From positions 1-43,041 of the forward strand of contig JANYAK010000060.1 of assembly GCA_025361335.1 (NCBI GenBank): a stretch of 43,041 nucleotides of DNA, read 5' to 3'. Positions 15,732-23,158 of this stretch are shown piece after piece. How positions within the stretch are numbered: the first letter of the stretch is position 1; each line of letters opens with the position of its first letter. The position numbers were made by a program, and so were the translations under genes. Origin of the DNA: Coriobacteriia bacterium. GTDB lineage: Bacteria > Actinomycetota > Coriobacteriia > Anaerosomatales > PALSA-660. Below the pieces are notes generated by a model, which searched no databases, was not told the DNA's origin, and saw only the letters and a list, made by a program, of their open reading frames with translations.

Positions 15732-16426
15732 CGGGCCGCATAGAGGGCGTCGTCGAGAGCGTCCTCGTCGTGATCGCGTGGGTGGCTTTCGTGCTCGGCT
15801 CCTCGATCGCGGCGATGACCCTGCCGGTCTACACGTCCGCCACCGTGCAGGCGCTCGGCGTGCCGGCGTCAGCGGGCCTGTCCGCCTCCGACACCGTCCG
15901 GCTGTCGGGGATGATCCGCGCCCTTGTCTCCGATCCGGACTTCGAGCCGATCCCCGCCACGTGGCGCGGTCGCCCGGCCTTCGACCGCGAGGCGGTCAGC
16001 CACCTCATGGACGTCCGGGCGGTGATCTCGGGCGCGCGTGTTGCGACGGCCGTGGCGGCCGCGCTCCTCGCCGGATGGATCGGGGTCGGGATCGCGCGAC
16101 GCCGATGGGACCGGCTCGCCCGTGGGATGAGGGCGGGCGGGATCGGAGTGCTCGTCATGGTGGTCGTGGCCCTAGTGGTCGCGACGCTCGACTTCTCAAC
16201 CTTCTTCGCGGCGTTCCACGGGCTGTTCTTCAAGGCGGGGACGTGGCAGTTCCCCTACGATTCCCTCCTCATCCGCCTGTTCCCGGAGCGCTTCTGGGTG
16301 ACCGCGGGAATCACGTGGGGAGTGCTGTCGGCGGCCTTGGCGGCGGTGCTCCTGGTGGCGGCCGCACACGTCTCGAAGGCTTCGCCGCCGACCCCTTCCC
16401 GACAGGCTCGCGGCTCTATTGTGTGA
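15728..16426 (+). CDS. lit: TIGR01906/DUF1461 membrane protein, Lit-like
   Basis: The 232-aa protein has about four to five transmembrane helices and matches the DUF1461 family, which includes the lipoprotein intramolecular transacylase Lit. Two histidines sit in the characteristic contexts: His92 in SHLMDVRAV and His164 in FHGLFFKAGTWQFPYDS, followed by LFPERFW. In Bacillus and Enterococcus relatives these residues are needed to move an acyl chain from the glycerol to the N terminus of lipoproteins. Many DUF1461 proteins are untested, so the enzyme call is provisional. The GTG start overlaps the diguanylate cyclase stop (GTGA). Confidence 0.78.
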   Translation: MTGRIEGVVESVLVVIAWVAFVLGSSIAAMTLPVYTSATVQALGVPASAGLSASDTVRLSGMIRALVSDPDFEPIPATWRGRPAFDREAVSHLMDVRAVISGARVATAVAAALLAGWIGVGIARRRWDRLARGMRAGGIGVLVMVVVALVVATLDFSTFFAAFHGLFFKAGTWQFPYDSLLIRLFPERFWVTAGITWGVLSAALAAVLLVAAAHVSKASPPTPSRQARGSIV

Positions 16427-16434
16427 GAAGACAG

Positions 16435-16462
16435 TTCACGAACGGCCGAAGATGTGTACACT
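16435..16462 (+). promoter_or_regulatory. Possible promoter for the DUF5679 gene
   Basis: TTCACG (16435-16440) and TACACT (16457-16462) are 16 bp apart, each matching the sigma70 consensus at four of six bases. The leader to the ATG at 16566 would be about 97 nt. Confidence 0.35.
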
Positions 16463-16565
16463 TCAGTACAGCGCACCGTCTGTGCGCGACCGGGGGAGCG
16501 TACCCGCTCGACGAGCGGATCGTGGCATACGCGCGAATCGCGCATGACGAGGAGGTGAGCGCTAG

Positions 16566-16712
16566 ATGGCAGCCAAGGAAGGTTACTGCGTCAAGTGCAA
16601 GGCCAAGAAAGAGATCAAGGACCCCAAGGACATCGTCATGAAGAACGGGCGTCCGGCCACGCAGGGCCTGTGCCCGACGTGCGGGACCAAGATCTTCAAG
16701 ATCGGCAAGTAG
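16566..16712 (+). CDS. Small zinc-ribbon protein, DUF5679 family
   Basis: This 48-aa gene encodes a compact protein with YCVKCKAK near the N terminus and GLCPTCGTKIFKIGK at the C terminus. The two CxxC pairs are a zinc ribbon, and the middle KNGRPATQG stretch is typical of DUF5679. Its function is unknown; the family is short and widespread in Actinobacteria and Chloroflexi. GAGGAGG lies about 12 nt before the ATG. It is a single-gene unit with a possible promoter upstream and a strong hairpin after it. Confidence 0.9.
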   Translation: MAAKEGYCVKCKAKKEIKDPKDIVMKNGRPATQGLCPTCGTKIFKIGK

Positions 16713-16755
16713 CACCGACTCGCGGCGCACTGAGAGTGCCGCTGGTAGCGATCCC

Positions 16756-16785
16756 GGGGCCGGACGCGATCATGCGTCCGGCCCC
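16756..16785 (+). terminator. Perfect 12-bp hairpin terminator
   Basis: Positions 16756-16767 pair perfectly with 16774-16785 around a 6-nt loop (GATCAT). It lies 43 bp after the DUF5679 stop and ahead of the potassium operon promoter. No U-run follows. Confidence 0.7.
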
Positions 16786-16869
16786 TCGCGCGCCCAGTGG
16801 CCGGCGCCCCTCCGCCGTCCCCGTCTGCCGCAGCTGACGGGCTCCCCCGAGGCGCGCTCAAACCCACGA

Positions 16870-16898
16870 TTGACCGGAACCCGGCGCGGGAGTAGCGT
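16870..16898 (+). promoter_or_regulatory. Sigma70-type promoter of the potassium uptake operon
   Basis: TTGACC (16870-16875) and TAGCGT (16893-16898) are separated by 17 bp. This is the only good promoter between the preceding terminator and the first trkA gene, and gives a leader of about 75 nt. Confidence 0.55.
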
Positions 16899-16979
16899 CT
16901 TTCGTTATTGCGCCGGGCCACCGGGGATGGGCGGTCGGTTCCGGCACTCGATGGGACTTCGAAAGGCGTGGATGATCAG

Positions 16980-17621
16980 ATGAACGTCGTCGTCGTGGGG
17001 TGCGGGCGTGTCGGCTCCCAGCTGGCCACCATGCTGTCGGTCGAAGGACACAACGTCACGGTGATCGACCGCAGTGACGACGCATTCAAGCGGCTCGGGA
17101 GCAGCTTCAACGGGGTGACGATCACCGGGCTGGGGTTCGACGAGGAGGTCCTGATCGAGGCGGGGATCCGCGAGGCTGATGCCTTCGCCGCGGTCACCGA
17201 TCTCGACAACACGAACCTGATGGCCGCCGAAGTGGCGCGCAAGCTGTTCGGCGTGAAGCACGTGGTCGCCCGGCTGTACCACCCCGAACGCGAGCGCACG
17301 TATCAGCAACTGGATCTGGACTACGTGTGCGGGACCACGCTCGTGGCCGAGAGCCTGCTCGAAAAGATCCACGCGGGCCACGGCCATCACCTCACCGCCA
17401 TGGGCGACATCGAAGTGATCGAGTTCAGGGCGGGGGGCTCCGTCGCGTCCAAGCGGGTCAAGGATCTCGAGATTGACCACCAGGTGCGCATAGCGGCCAT
17501 CTCGCGGGGCAACACCACGTTCATACCGCAGCCGGACACGGCGCTGCAGCCGGGCGACATCGTGATCGCATCGATCAAGGCGGACGCATACGCCAAGATC
17601 GAGCGCTACTTGGAGGGGTGA
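16980..17621 (+). CDS. trkA: TrkA/KtrA-type potassium channel regulatory subunit (first copy)
   Basis: The 213-aa protein has an N-terminal Rossmann (RCK/TrkA-N) domain with GCGRVG at residues 7-12 and an acidic residue after beta-2 (TVIDRSDD), followed by a TrkA-C domain ending with LQPGDIVIAS. It binds nucleotides in the cytoplasm and gates the TrkH/KtrB pore encoded downstream. A GTG four codons upstream is possible, but its Shine-Dalgarno spacing would be too short. The second trkA gene starts 4 bp after its stop. Confidence 0.9.
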   Translation: MNVVVVGCGRVGSQLATMLSVEGHNVTVIDRSDDAFKRLGSSFNGVTITGLGFDEEVLIEAGIREADAFAAVTDLDNTNLMAAEVARKLFGVKHVVARLYHPERERTYQQLDLDYVCGTTLVAESLLEKIHAGHGHHLTAMGDIEVIEFRAGGSVASKRVKDLEIDHQVRIAAISRGNTTFIPQPDTALQPGDIVIASIKADAYAKIERYLEG

Positions 17622-17625
17622 CGCG

Positions 17626-18291
17626 GTGTACATCGTCGTGAACGGCGGCGGCAAGGTCGCCAGCTATCTCGCCCGCACGCTCATCAGCAGCGGCCATTCG
17701 GTCGCCCTGATCGAGAAGCGCCCGCAAGTCGCCGCCAAGTTGGCGGCCGAGATGCCCAAGCGTCCCCTCATCATCGTCGGAGACGGGTGCGACGTGTCTT
17801 TCCAAGAGGACGCCGGCGTGGGCCACGCGGACGTGTTCGCCGCCGTGACCGGGGATGACGACGACAACCTCGTGAGTTGCCAGCTGGCCAAGACGGCGTT
17901 CGGGGTGCCTCGGGCTGTCGCTCGCGTGAACAACCCGAAGAACGAGCACATCTTCAACGCTCTCGGGATCGAAGCCATCAGCTCGACCACGATCATCTCC
18001 CGGATCATCGAGGAAGAGTCGACCATCGGCGACATCCGCACTCTCGCGACCTTGCGCAAGGGCAACATGGCGGTCGTCGAGATAGAGCTGCCGACAGATC
18101 ACTGCGTCGTGTGCGACAAGCGCGTCTCCGAGCTGCACCTGCCCGTCGACTGCGTGCTCTTCGCCATAGTGCGCGGCGAGGAGATCATGACCGTGCACGG
18201 CGACACGACCTTCCAAGCGGGCGACGTCGTCATGGCCTTCACGAGCGTCGAGCATGAAGCGAAGCTCAAGACCGCGCTGACCGGGGAGTAG
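17626..18291 (+). CDS. trkA: TrkA/KtrA-type potassium channel regulatory subunit (second copy)
   Basis: This 221-aa paralogue has a TrkA-N domain with NGGGKVAS at about residues 6-13 and a TrkA-C domain ending FQAGDVVMAF. The Gly-rich loop ends in Ala rather than Gly, and after beta-2 it has EKRPQ, so its nucleotide preference may differ from the first copy. A CVVCDKR pair marks the start of the C-terminal domain and is absent from the first copy. The two may form a hetero-oligomeric ring or respond to different signals. It starts with GTG 4 bp after the first copy. Confidence 0.9.
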   Translation: MYIVVNGGGKVASYLARTLISSGHSVALIEKRPQVAAKLAAEMPKRPLIIVGDGCDVSFQEDAGVGHADVFAAVTGDDDDNLVSCQLAKTAFGVPRAVARVNNPKNEHIFNALGIEAISSTTIISRIIEEESTIGDIRTLATLRKGNMAVVEIELPTDHCVVCDKRVSELHLPVDCVLFAIVRGEEIMTVHGDTTFQAGDVVMAFTSVEHEAKLKTALTGE

Positions 18292-18301
18292 CGAACAGGC
18301 C

Positions 18302-18433
18302 ATGGCGAACGGTGCGCGTCGCAAGAGGATCTCCGGCTACGCTCTGGGCATGCTGGCCGAGAGCGGCTGGATCTTGGCCATGACGGTGCTCGCGCTGCTC
18401 ATGGCCATCATCGCGAAGGCGATCTGGCGATGA
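18302..18433 (+). CDS. 43-aa single-helix membrane peptide in the potassium operon
   Basis: A short gene lies between the second trkA and trkH. It encodes a basic N terminus (residues 1-11 with RRKR) and a helix at about residues 22-40 rich in Leu, Ala, Met and Ile, ending in KAIWR. It fits its neighbours tightly: 10 bp after the trkA stop and a 4-base ATGA overlap with trkH, so translation coupling is likely. The basic end predicts an N-in orientation. No family was recognised. By analogy with KdpF, it may stabilise the potassium transporter; that is inference only. Confidence 0.7.
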   Translation: MANGARRKRISGYALGMLAESGWILAMTVLALLMAIIAKAIWR

Positions 18434-19932
18434 TCGTCCGCCCCCGTCTCGAGGACCACCTCGTCATCGGCAAGTACACCGGCAAGGTCATCGTCGGCGT
18501 CGGCCTGCTGATGGTCATCCCGCTGCTCGTCTCTCTCGGGTTCGGCGAGTGGGACACGGCGGTGGACTTCGTCATATCCATCTCGGCATGTCTCATCTTC
18601 GGTTTCGGGACCCAGCTGTTCTGCCGCACGGAGAAGGACATGAACTGGAGCCATGGCCTCGTCGTCGCCTCCGGCGCATGGGTGTGGGCGACCGCGCTCG
18701 GCGCCCTGCCCCATTACCTGTCCGGGCACGCCAGCAGCTACCTCGACACGCTGTTCGATGTCATGAGCGGCTACACCACCACGGGACTGTACCTGCTGCA
18801 GGACATCGACCACATCGCGAACGGCCTCAACATGTGGCGACACCTGCTCACCTACGCGGGCGGGCAGGGCATCGTCGTCATCGCTCTGACGTTCCTGTTC
18901 AAGGGAACGTCGGGCGCGTACAAGGTCTACGTCGGCGAGGGCAAGGACGAGAAGCTGCTGCCCAACGTCGTGCACACTGCCCGCGCGATCTGGCTCGTAT
19001 CGCTCACGTGGCTCGTGGTCGGCACGGCCGCTCTCACGGCGACGGGCATCTGGCTCGGGCAGATGCCGATCCGGGCCTTCTTCCACGCGATGTGGGTGTT
19101 CATGGGCGCGTGGTCGACCGGCGGTTTCGCGCCCCAGAGCTACAACACCTTCTGGTTCCACTCGCTGACCTACGAGACGATCTGCATCGTGATCATGATC
19201 GCGGGCTCCTTCAACTTCGCCCTGCACTGGGCGATGTGGACGGGCAACCTCAAGGAGATCCGCCGCAATGTAGAGACGATATCGATGTTCGTGACCCTGT
19301 CGGTCACCACGCTCGCGGCGACGTTCTGGCTCGCGAAGGCCAACGTGTACCCGGACGCGATGTCGCTTCTGCGCAAGGTGTTCTACCAGATCGTGTCCGG
19401 GCACACCACCACGGGATTCTCGACGGTCTACGCCAAGGCATTCGTGACCCAATGGGGGCCGATAGGCCTCGTCGTCACGACCATCGCCATGGCGATCGGA
19501 GCGTCCGCCTGCTCGACCGGCGGCGGCATCAAGGGCATCCGCATGGGCATCATGTCGAAGGCGTTCCTGCAAGACATCCGGCGCATGGTCTCGCCCGAGT
19601 CCGCTCTGGTGAGCCAGAAGTACCATCACATCCGCGACGTGTGGCTCGACGACGGGCTCGTGCGCGGGGCCATGACCATCACGGTGGCATACGTGACGAT
19701 CTACGCTGTGGCGACGATCGTCGGTGTGCTGTACGGCTTCCCTCTCGACCAGGCCGCCTTCGAGGCCGTGTCGGCGGCGTCGAACACGGGCCTATCATGC
19801 GGGGTCACAGCCCCGACCATCCCGGCGTTGATGAAGGTCACGTACATCGCCTCCATGTGGCTCGGGCGCCTCGAGTTCATGAGCGTCTTCGCGCTCGGCG
19901 GCTACCTGTGGTCCGTGGTGAGGGGCCGATGA
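18430..19932 (+). CDS. trkH: TrkH/KtrB-family potassium transporter pore subunit
   Basis: The 500-aa protein has the four-repeat architecture of TrkH/KtrB with about ten helices. The four pore loops can be read as SGYTTTGLY, GAWSTGGFAP, SGHTTTGFST and AASNTGLSCG, the usual TG-containing filter motifs that select K+. It works with the two upstream TrkA subunits to take up potassium. The ATG overlaps the stop of the small membrane peptide, and its TGA overlaps the start of the next gene, so four genes read as one translational chain. Confidence 0.95.
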   Translation: MIVRPRLEDHLVIGKYTGKVIVGVGLLMVIPLLVSLGFGEWDTAVDFVISISACLIFGFGTQLFCRTEKDMNWSHGLVVASGAWVWATALGALPHYLSGHASSYLDTLFDVMSGYTTTGLYLLQDIDHIANGLNMWRHLLTYAGGQGIVVIALTFLFKGTSGAYKVYVGEGKDEKLLPNVVHTARAIWLVSLTWLVVGTAALTATGIWLGQMPIRAFFHAMWVFMGAWSTGGFAPQSYNTFWFHSLTYETICIVIMIAGSFNFALHWAMWTGNLKEIRRNVETISMFVTLSVTTLAATFWLAKANVYPDAMSLLRKVFYQIVSGHTTTGFSTVYAKAFVTQWGPIGLVVTTIAMAIGASACSTGGGIKGIRMGIMSKAFLQDIRRMVSPESALVSQKYHHIRDVWLDDGLVRGAMTITVAYVTIYAVATIVGVLYGFPLDQAAFEAVSAASNTGLSCGVTAPTIPALMKVTYIASMWLGRLEFMSVFALGGYLWSVVRGR

Positions 19933-20546
19933 TGACGCGCACCCGCACGCTGACGGTCCTCGTGGTCTCCGGGGCCATGCTCGCCGCCCTTGCGGCGCCC
20001 GCGTTCGCGCTGGCCACCTACCCGCCGAACAAGCCGGACAGCACGGAGCTGATCAACCATCAGAACGTCTTGGGCGACGTCACCAAGGGGTTGTTCTGGA
20101 ACGGCAAGGCGATCACGTTCCACGGCGAGGCGATCGGCGAGGTCATGGTCCGCGGAGACTACGCGTGGATCCACCTCAACGACGACGCCTACATGGTCGA
20201 GAACATCGAAGAAGGCGCGAAGTTGGGCGGCTACAACTCCGGCATGGCGGTGTGGGTGCCTTCCGCGCTGACCAAGCAGATCGACACGTACGGCGATTAC
20301 CAGCACGAAGGCTCGATCGTGAGCATCGCAGGCGTCTTCAACGGCGCATGCAAGCAGCATGGCGGCGACATGGACATCCACGCGACATCGCTGCGGGTAC
20401 TGGCTGCGGGGCACGTGGTGGTCGACCCGGTGCGTCCATGGAAGGTCGTCCTCGCCGTTGTGCTGGCCTCGATCGCGGGGCTGCTGTTCTGGTTCGAGCG
20501 CAAGTATCGCTACCTTCTGCGGCAGAGCGGCAGAGTGGGGACGTAG
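19929..20546 (+). CDS. Exported membrane-anchored OB-fold-like protein
   Basis: The 205-aa protein has a signal peptide (about residues 1-26, ending AAPAFA), an outside domain of about 140 residues with ITFHGEAIGEVMVRGDYAWI and a later SIVSIAGVFNG strand pattern, and a C-terminal helix (about 172-192) with a charged tail. The domain resembles an OB fold of the kind found in periplasmic proteins that bind oligonucleotides or other ligands; no family was identified. It overlaps the trkH stop, which suggests a function tied to potassium uptake or its sensing. Confidence 0.75.
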   Translation: MMTRTRTLTVLVVSGAMLAALAAPAFALATYPPNKPDSTELINHQNVLGDVTKGLFWNGKAITFHGEAIGEVMVRGDYAWIHLNDDAYMVENIEEGAKLGGYNSGMAVWVPSALTKQIDTYGDYQHEGSIVSIAGVFNGACKQHGGDMDIHATSLRVLAAGHVVVDPVRPWKVVLAVVLASIAGLLFWFERKYRYLLRQSGRVGT

Positions 20547-20559
20547 CCGTCGACCTCGG

Positions 20560-20589
20560 TTGCCGGTCGCGACGGGGGCGACATACAAT
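20560..20589 (+). promoter_or_regulatory. Promoter of tRNA-Gly
   Basis: TTGCCG (20560-20565) and TACAAT (20584-20589) are separated by 18 bp, leaving about 20 nt of leader before the tRNA. The -10 hexamer matches the sigma70 consensus at five of six bases. Confidence 0.65.
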
Positions 20590-20615
20590 ACGCGCCGTCG
20601 CTTCGGCGGCATCGC

Positions 20616-20691
20616 GCGGGCGTAGCTCAGTTGGTAGAGCGACAGCTTCCCAAGCTGTAGGTCGCGGGTTCGAGACCCGTCGCCCGCTCCA
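20616..20691 (+). tRNA. tRNA-Gly (CCC)
   Basis: A 76-nt cloverleaf folds cleanly. The acceptor arms GCGGGCG and CGCCCGC pair in all seven positions; the D-arm is GCTC-AGTTGGTA-GAGC, the anticodon arm is ACAGC-TTCCCAA-GCTGT, and the T-arm is GCGGG-TTCGAGA-CCCGT (ending in a G-T pair). The anticodon is CCC and the 3' CCA is encoded. It has its own promoter and terminator. Confidence 0.97.
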
Positions 20692-20700
20692 TCGGTGAAG

Positions 20701-20728
20701 ACGGAGGCCGCCTTCGGGCGGCCTCCGT
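20701..20728 (+). terminator. Terminator of tRNA-Gly
   Basis: A perfect 12-bp stem, 20701-20712 with 20717-20728, is capped by the very stable TTCG tetraloop and lies 10 bp after the tRNA. TGTCTCT follows as a weak T-rich tract. Confidence 0.9.
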
Positions 20729-20773
20729 GTCTCTCCGATCCCGACATCTTTGCAGGAGATCGCAAGTCGGCGT

Positions 20774-20787
20774 CGAACACACGTTCT
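20774..20787. promoter_or_regulatory. LexA-type SOS box CGAACACACGTTCT
   Basis: The site has GAAC and GTTC half sites with a 4-bp spacer and matches the Gram-positive/actinobacterial consensus CGAAC-N4-GTTCG in 12 of 14 positions with symmetry preserved in the core. It lies 55 bp upstream of the M23 peptidase start codon, where LexA would block transcription. No lexA gene is in the window. Confidence 0.55.
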
Positions 20788-20842
20788 GTAGAGCCGCCGC
20801 CCCTCCCTCCCGGCGCTGTATGCGGAAGAGAGGGGTTTCGTC

Positions 20843-21832
20843 ATGTACAAGCATCTTCGCGTGTGGACCGTCTTGCTGTTGGTGGGGCTGCTGGTCCGGC
20901 CCGGTGTGGCGCACGCCGGGGGCTGGCCTCGGCCCGTCGACGGAGCGGTCGTGCTCGGCTATGGCGCCTCGTGGTTCAACGGCGCAGGCGCCCCATGCAC
21001 GCACGGCGGTGTCGATCTGGCCGCTGCGAGCGGCGATCCCGTGCGTTGTTGCGTCGCCGGGACCGTCACGTTCGCGGGCCTCGTGCCCGCCGCCGGGGGC
21101 GGCTCGGTGACCGCCGTGACCGTACAGGACTCCGACGGCCTTCGGGTCACCTGCATGCCGCTCGCGTCTTCATCGGCGCGCAGGGGCGACGTGGTGGCGC
21201 CAGGGCAGGTCCTCGGCACGCTCGAGGCCACCGGCGACGGCTCCAGTGCCGGCGCTCACCTCCACCTGTCCGTACGCCGGGGTGAGGCATCGCTCGACCC
21301 GATGGCGTTCCTGTGCGCGCAGGCGGGGCCGGCGGCCGCCCCTTCCGGCGTCTCGGGTCCGACGGACTCGGCGGTGAGGCTGGGCACGGAGGCGGCACAG
21401 CCCGCTCCCGCCTTGAGCCCGGCCGCGTCGGCCGCCGCTCCGGGCGCGAGGTCGGCCGCCGTGCGGTCCGCGACACCGGAGACGGCCAAGTCGCCCACGT
21501 CGTCCAGGTCGCTGGCGGCCGTTCAAGCCGCCACGGCATCGATACCCGCGCCCGTCGCCGCGAAAGTGGTGGTGGACAGGGCTCTCGCCCGCGCGAAAGA
21601 GGCGGCGAGCGGCTCCGCGGTAGCGATGTCTCGGCTTCCGGAACAGCCGCATGTCCATCTGGGCAGCCTGGTCGAAAGCGCGAGGCGCTGGTGTGAGGCG
21701 GGTAGGAGCGCCGGGGCCAGGCTCCTGCTCGCGGCCGTCGCGGCTGCCGCGCTCGCCCCGATGCTGAAGACGCGCTCGCGCACCGATGTCCTCGTGCCGG
21801 CTCAGGCACCGGCTCGCGGGACTCGCGCGTGA
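20843..21832 (+). CDS. Secreted/membrane-tethered M23 (LytM) peptidase
   Basis: The 329-aa protein has a signal peptide ending AHA near residue 25 and an M23 metallopeptidase domain with the Zn motif H54xxxD58 in CTHGGVDLA and H139-L-H141 in GAHLHLS. An Ala/Ser/Pro-rich linker of about 125 residues follows, and the C terminus has a hydrophobic helix (about 286-303) that may anchor it. M23 enzymes cut peptidoglycan cross-bridges; LytM members without full metal sites act as regulators, but this one keeps all the expected ligands. A LexA-type box precedes it, suggesting damage-induced expression. Confidence 0.85.
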   Translation: MYKHLRVWTVLLLVGLLVRPGVAHAGGWPRPVDGAVVLGYGASWFNGAGAPCTHGGVDLAAASGDPVRCCVAGTVTFAGLVPAAGGGSVTAVTVQDSDGLRVTCMPLASSSARRGDVVAPGQVLGTLEATGDGSSAGAHLHLSVRRGEASLDPMAFLCAQAGPAAAPSGVSGPTDSAVRLGTEAAQPAPALSPAASAAAPGARSAAVRSATPETAKSPTSSRSLAAVQAATASIPAPVAAKVVVDRALARAKEAASGSAVAMSRLPEQPHVHLGSLVESARRWCEAGRSAGARLLLAAVAAAALAPMLKTRSRTDVLVPAQAPARGTRA

Positions 21833-21906
21833 TGCGTCCCGCGAGCGCATCGTCGCTCAGTCCGAAGGAGATGCCGGAGTGTCGTACCGGATGGTCATCG
21901 TGTGGG

Positions 21907-21935
21907 TTGTGGAGCCTGCGGGCCGGTGCTAGACT
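21907..21935 (+). promoter_or_regulatory. Promoter of the rpsF operon
   Basis: TTGTGG (21907-21912) and TAGACT (21930-21935) are separated by 17 bp, giving a leader of about 70 nt before the rpsF GTG. A strong GAGGGAGG Shine-Dalgarno sequence lies just before the start codon. Confidence 0.6.
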
Positions 21936-22010
21936 TCGGACGCTTCATTTCCTGCTCCGGGCCGCTGCCTTCACAGTCCCGGGGCCGTTCAGTCCGAGGG
22001 AGGTGAACAA

Positions 22011-22304
22011 GTGAAGGCTTACGAACTCATGCTGCTCATCGACCCCTCGCTCGACGAGGAGGCTTTGGCTGCCGTCGTCGAGAAGGCGACCGGCGTCATC
22101 ACCTCCCAGGGCGGCACGGTCGATTCATCCGAGAACTGGGGAAAGCGCCGCCTCGCCTTCGAGGTGAACGGCAAGACCGACGGGGATTACACCGTCGTCC
22201 AGTTCCACACCGTGCCCTCGGCGATCGCCGAGCTCGACCGCGTGCTCCACATCACCGACCCGGTATTCCGCTTCATGATCGTCCGTAGGGACGATCTGGC
22301 GTAG
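22011..22304 (+). CDS. rpsF: 30S ribosomal protein S6
   Basis: The 97-aa protein reads MKAYELMLLIDPSLDEEALA at its start, with a later DRVLHITDPVFRFMIVRRDD, both standard for S6. It binds 16S rRNA together with S18 in the small-subunit platform. It begins with GTG after GAGGGAGG and heads the conserved cluster rpsF-ssb-rpsR-DUF2232-rplI-dnaB. Usual length. Confidence 0.98.
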   Translation: MKAYELMLLIDPSLDEEALAAVVEKATGVITSQGGTVDSSENWGKRRLAFEVNGKTDGDYTVVQFHTVPSAIAELDRVLHITDPVFRFMIVRRDDLA

Positions 22305-22358
22305 CGGCGTGCGTCCATCGCTGGGCGCACGATCTGATCGAGAGCAGGGGAAACAGGG

Positions 22359-22781
22359 ATGAGCGTGAACAGGGTGGTCCTCACGGGCAACCTCACCAAG
22401 GACGCGGAACTGAAGCAGACATCGGGCGGCATGGCGATCGTGACCATGCGCCTCGCTGTGAACGATCGTCGGAAGAACGCATCGACGGGACAGTGGGAGG
22501 ACAGCCCCAATTTCATCGACGTCACCATGTTCGGCTCGCGCGGGGAGGCTGTCTCGCGCTTCCTCACGAAGGGCAAGGCCGTCGCGATCGATGGCAAGCT
22601 CAGGTGGCACGAGTGGGAGTCCCCTGCCGGGGAGAAGCGCTCCAAGCTCGAGGTAGTGGTCGACGACCTAGAGTTGCTCGGCGGACGCGGCGAAGGCGCG
22701 GCTCCCCGGGCGGTCTCCGAGGCGTCCTTCGCTGACGACGCAGTACCCGGCATGCCCGAGGGCGAGGACATTCCCTTCTAG
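22359..22781 (+). CDS. ssb: Single-stranded DNA-binding protein
   Basis: The 140-aa protein has an N-terminal OB fold (residues 1-107) starting MSVNRVVLTGNLTKDAELK and the typical NFIDVTMFG and LRWHEWES strands. The C-terminal tail is acidic and ends in EDIPF, the peptide that docks repair and replication partners. It binds single-stranded DNA as a tetramer. The tail linker is short (about 25 residues). It lies between rpsF and rpsR, as in most Gram-positive bacteria. Confidence 0.98.
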   Translation: MSVNRVVLTGNLTKDAELKQTSGGMAIVTMRLAVNDRRKNASTGQWEDSPNFIDVTMFGSRGEAVSRFLTKGKAVAIDGKLRWHEWESPAGEKRSKLEVVVDDLELLGGRGEGAAPRAVSEASFADDAVPGMPEGEDIPF

Positions 22782-22884
22782 AGGCCGGTAACACCACAGA
22801 CGCGGTCGCGGGCGGGCCCCTCCCGCCCCGGCCGACACAAACGATTCTCCCGCGACTTCGCGAGGAGAGGAGGTCTTGAAACAC

Positions 22885-23157
22885 ATGAGTGCCGAATACG
22901 CTCGCAAGCCCAAGCGGAAGTACTGCCAATTCTGCAAGGACCATACGGAGTTCATCGACTACAAGGACGCTCAGGGCCTGCGCAAGTTCATGACGGACCG
23001 AGGCAAGATCAAGCCCCGTCGCGTCACGGGCAACTGCGCCCAGCACCAGAACGCGATGGCCATGGCGATCAAGCGTGCCCGCGAGATGGCGCTGCTGCCC
23101 TACACCGTTCCCGTGATCAGCAACAAGGTCGAGGGTCGGGGCCGGGGACGCGGCTGA
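22885..23157 (+). CDS. rpsR: 30S ribosomal protein S18
   Basis: The 90-aa protein matches S18, with KYCQFCKDH near the start, the FIDYKD stretch and [17 protein letters not shown] in the core. The CxxC plus C and H pattern marks a zinc-binding (C+) form. The ATG at 22885 is preferred: GAGGAGG ends 11 nt upstream, whereas an upstream TTG at 22876 would sit only 2 nt from it. A basic Gly/Arg tail ends the protein. The next gene starts 1 bp after the stop. Confidence 0.96.
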   Translation: MSAEYARKPKRKYCQFCKDHTEFIDYKDAQGLRKFMTDRGKIKPRRVTGNCAQHQNAMAMAIKRAREMALLPYTVPVISNKVEGRGRGRG

Positions 23158-23158
23158 C

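Noticed and set aside
21934-21999. Possible long-range hairpin between CTTCGGAC (21934-21941) and GTCCGAGG (21992-21999) that would mask the rpsF ribosome binding site
   Set aside because: The left arm overlaps the -10 box and lies upstream of the likely transcription start, so it would not be in the RNA.
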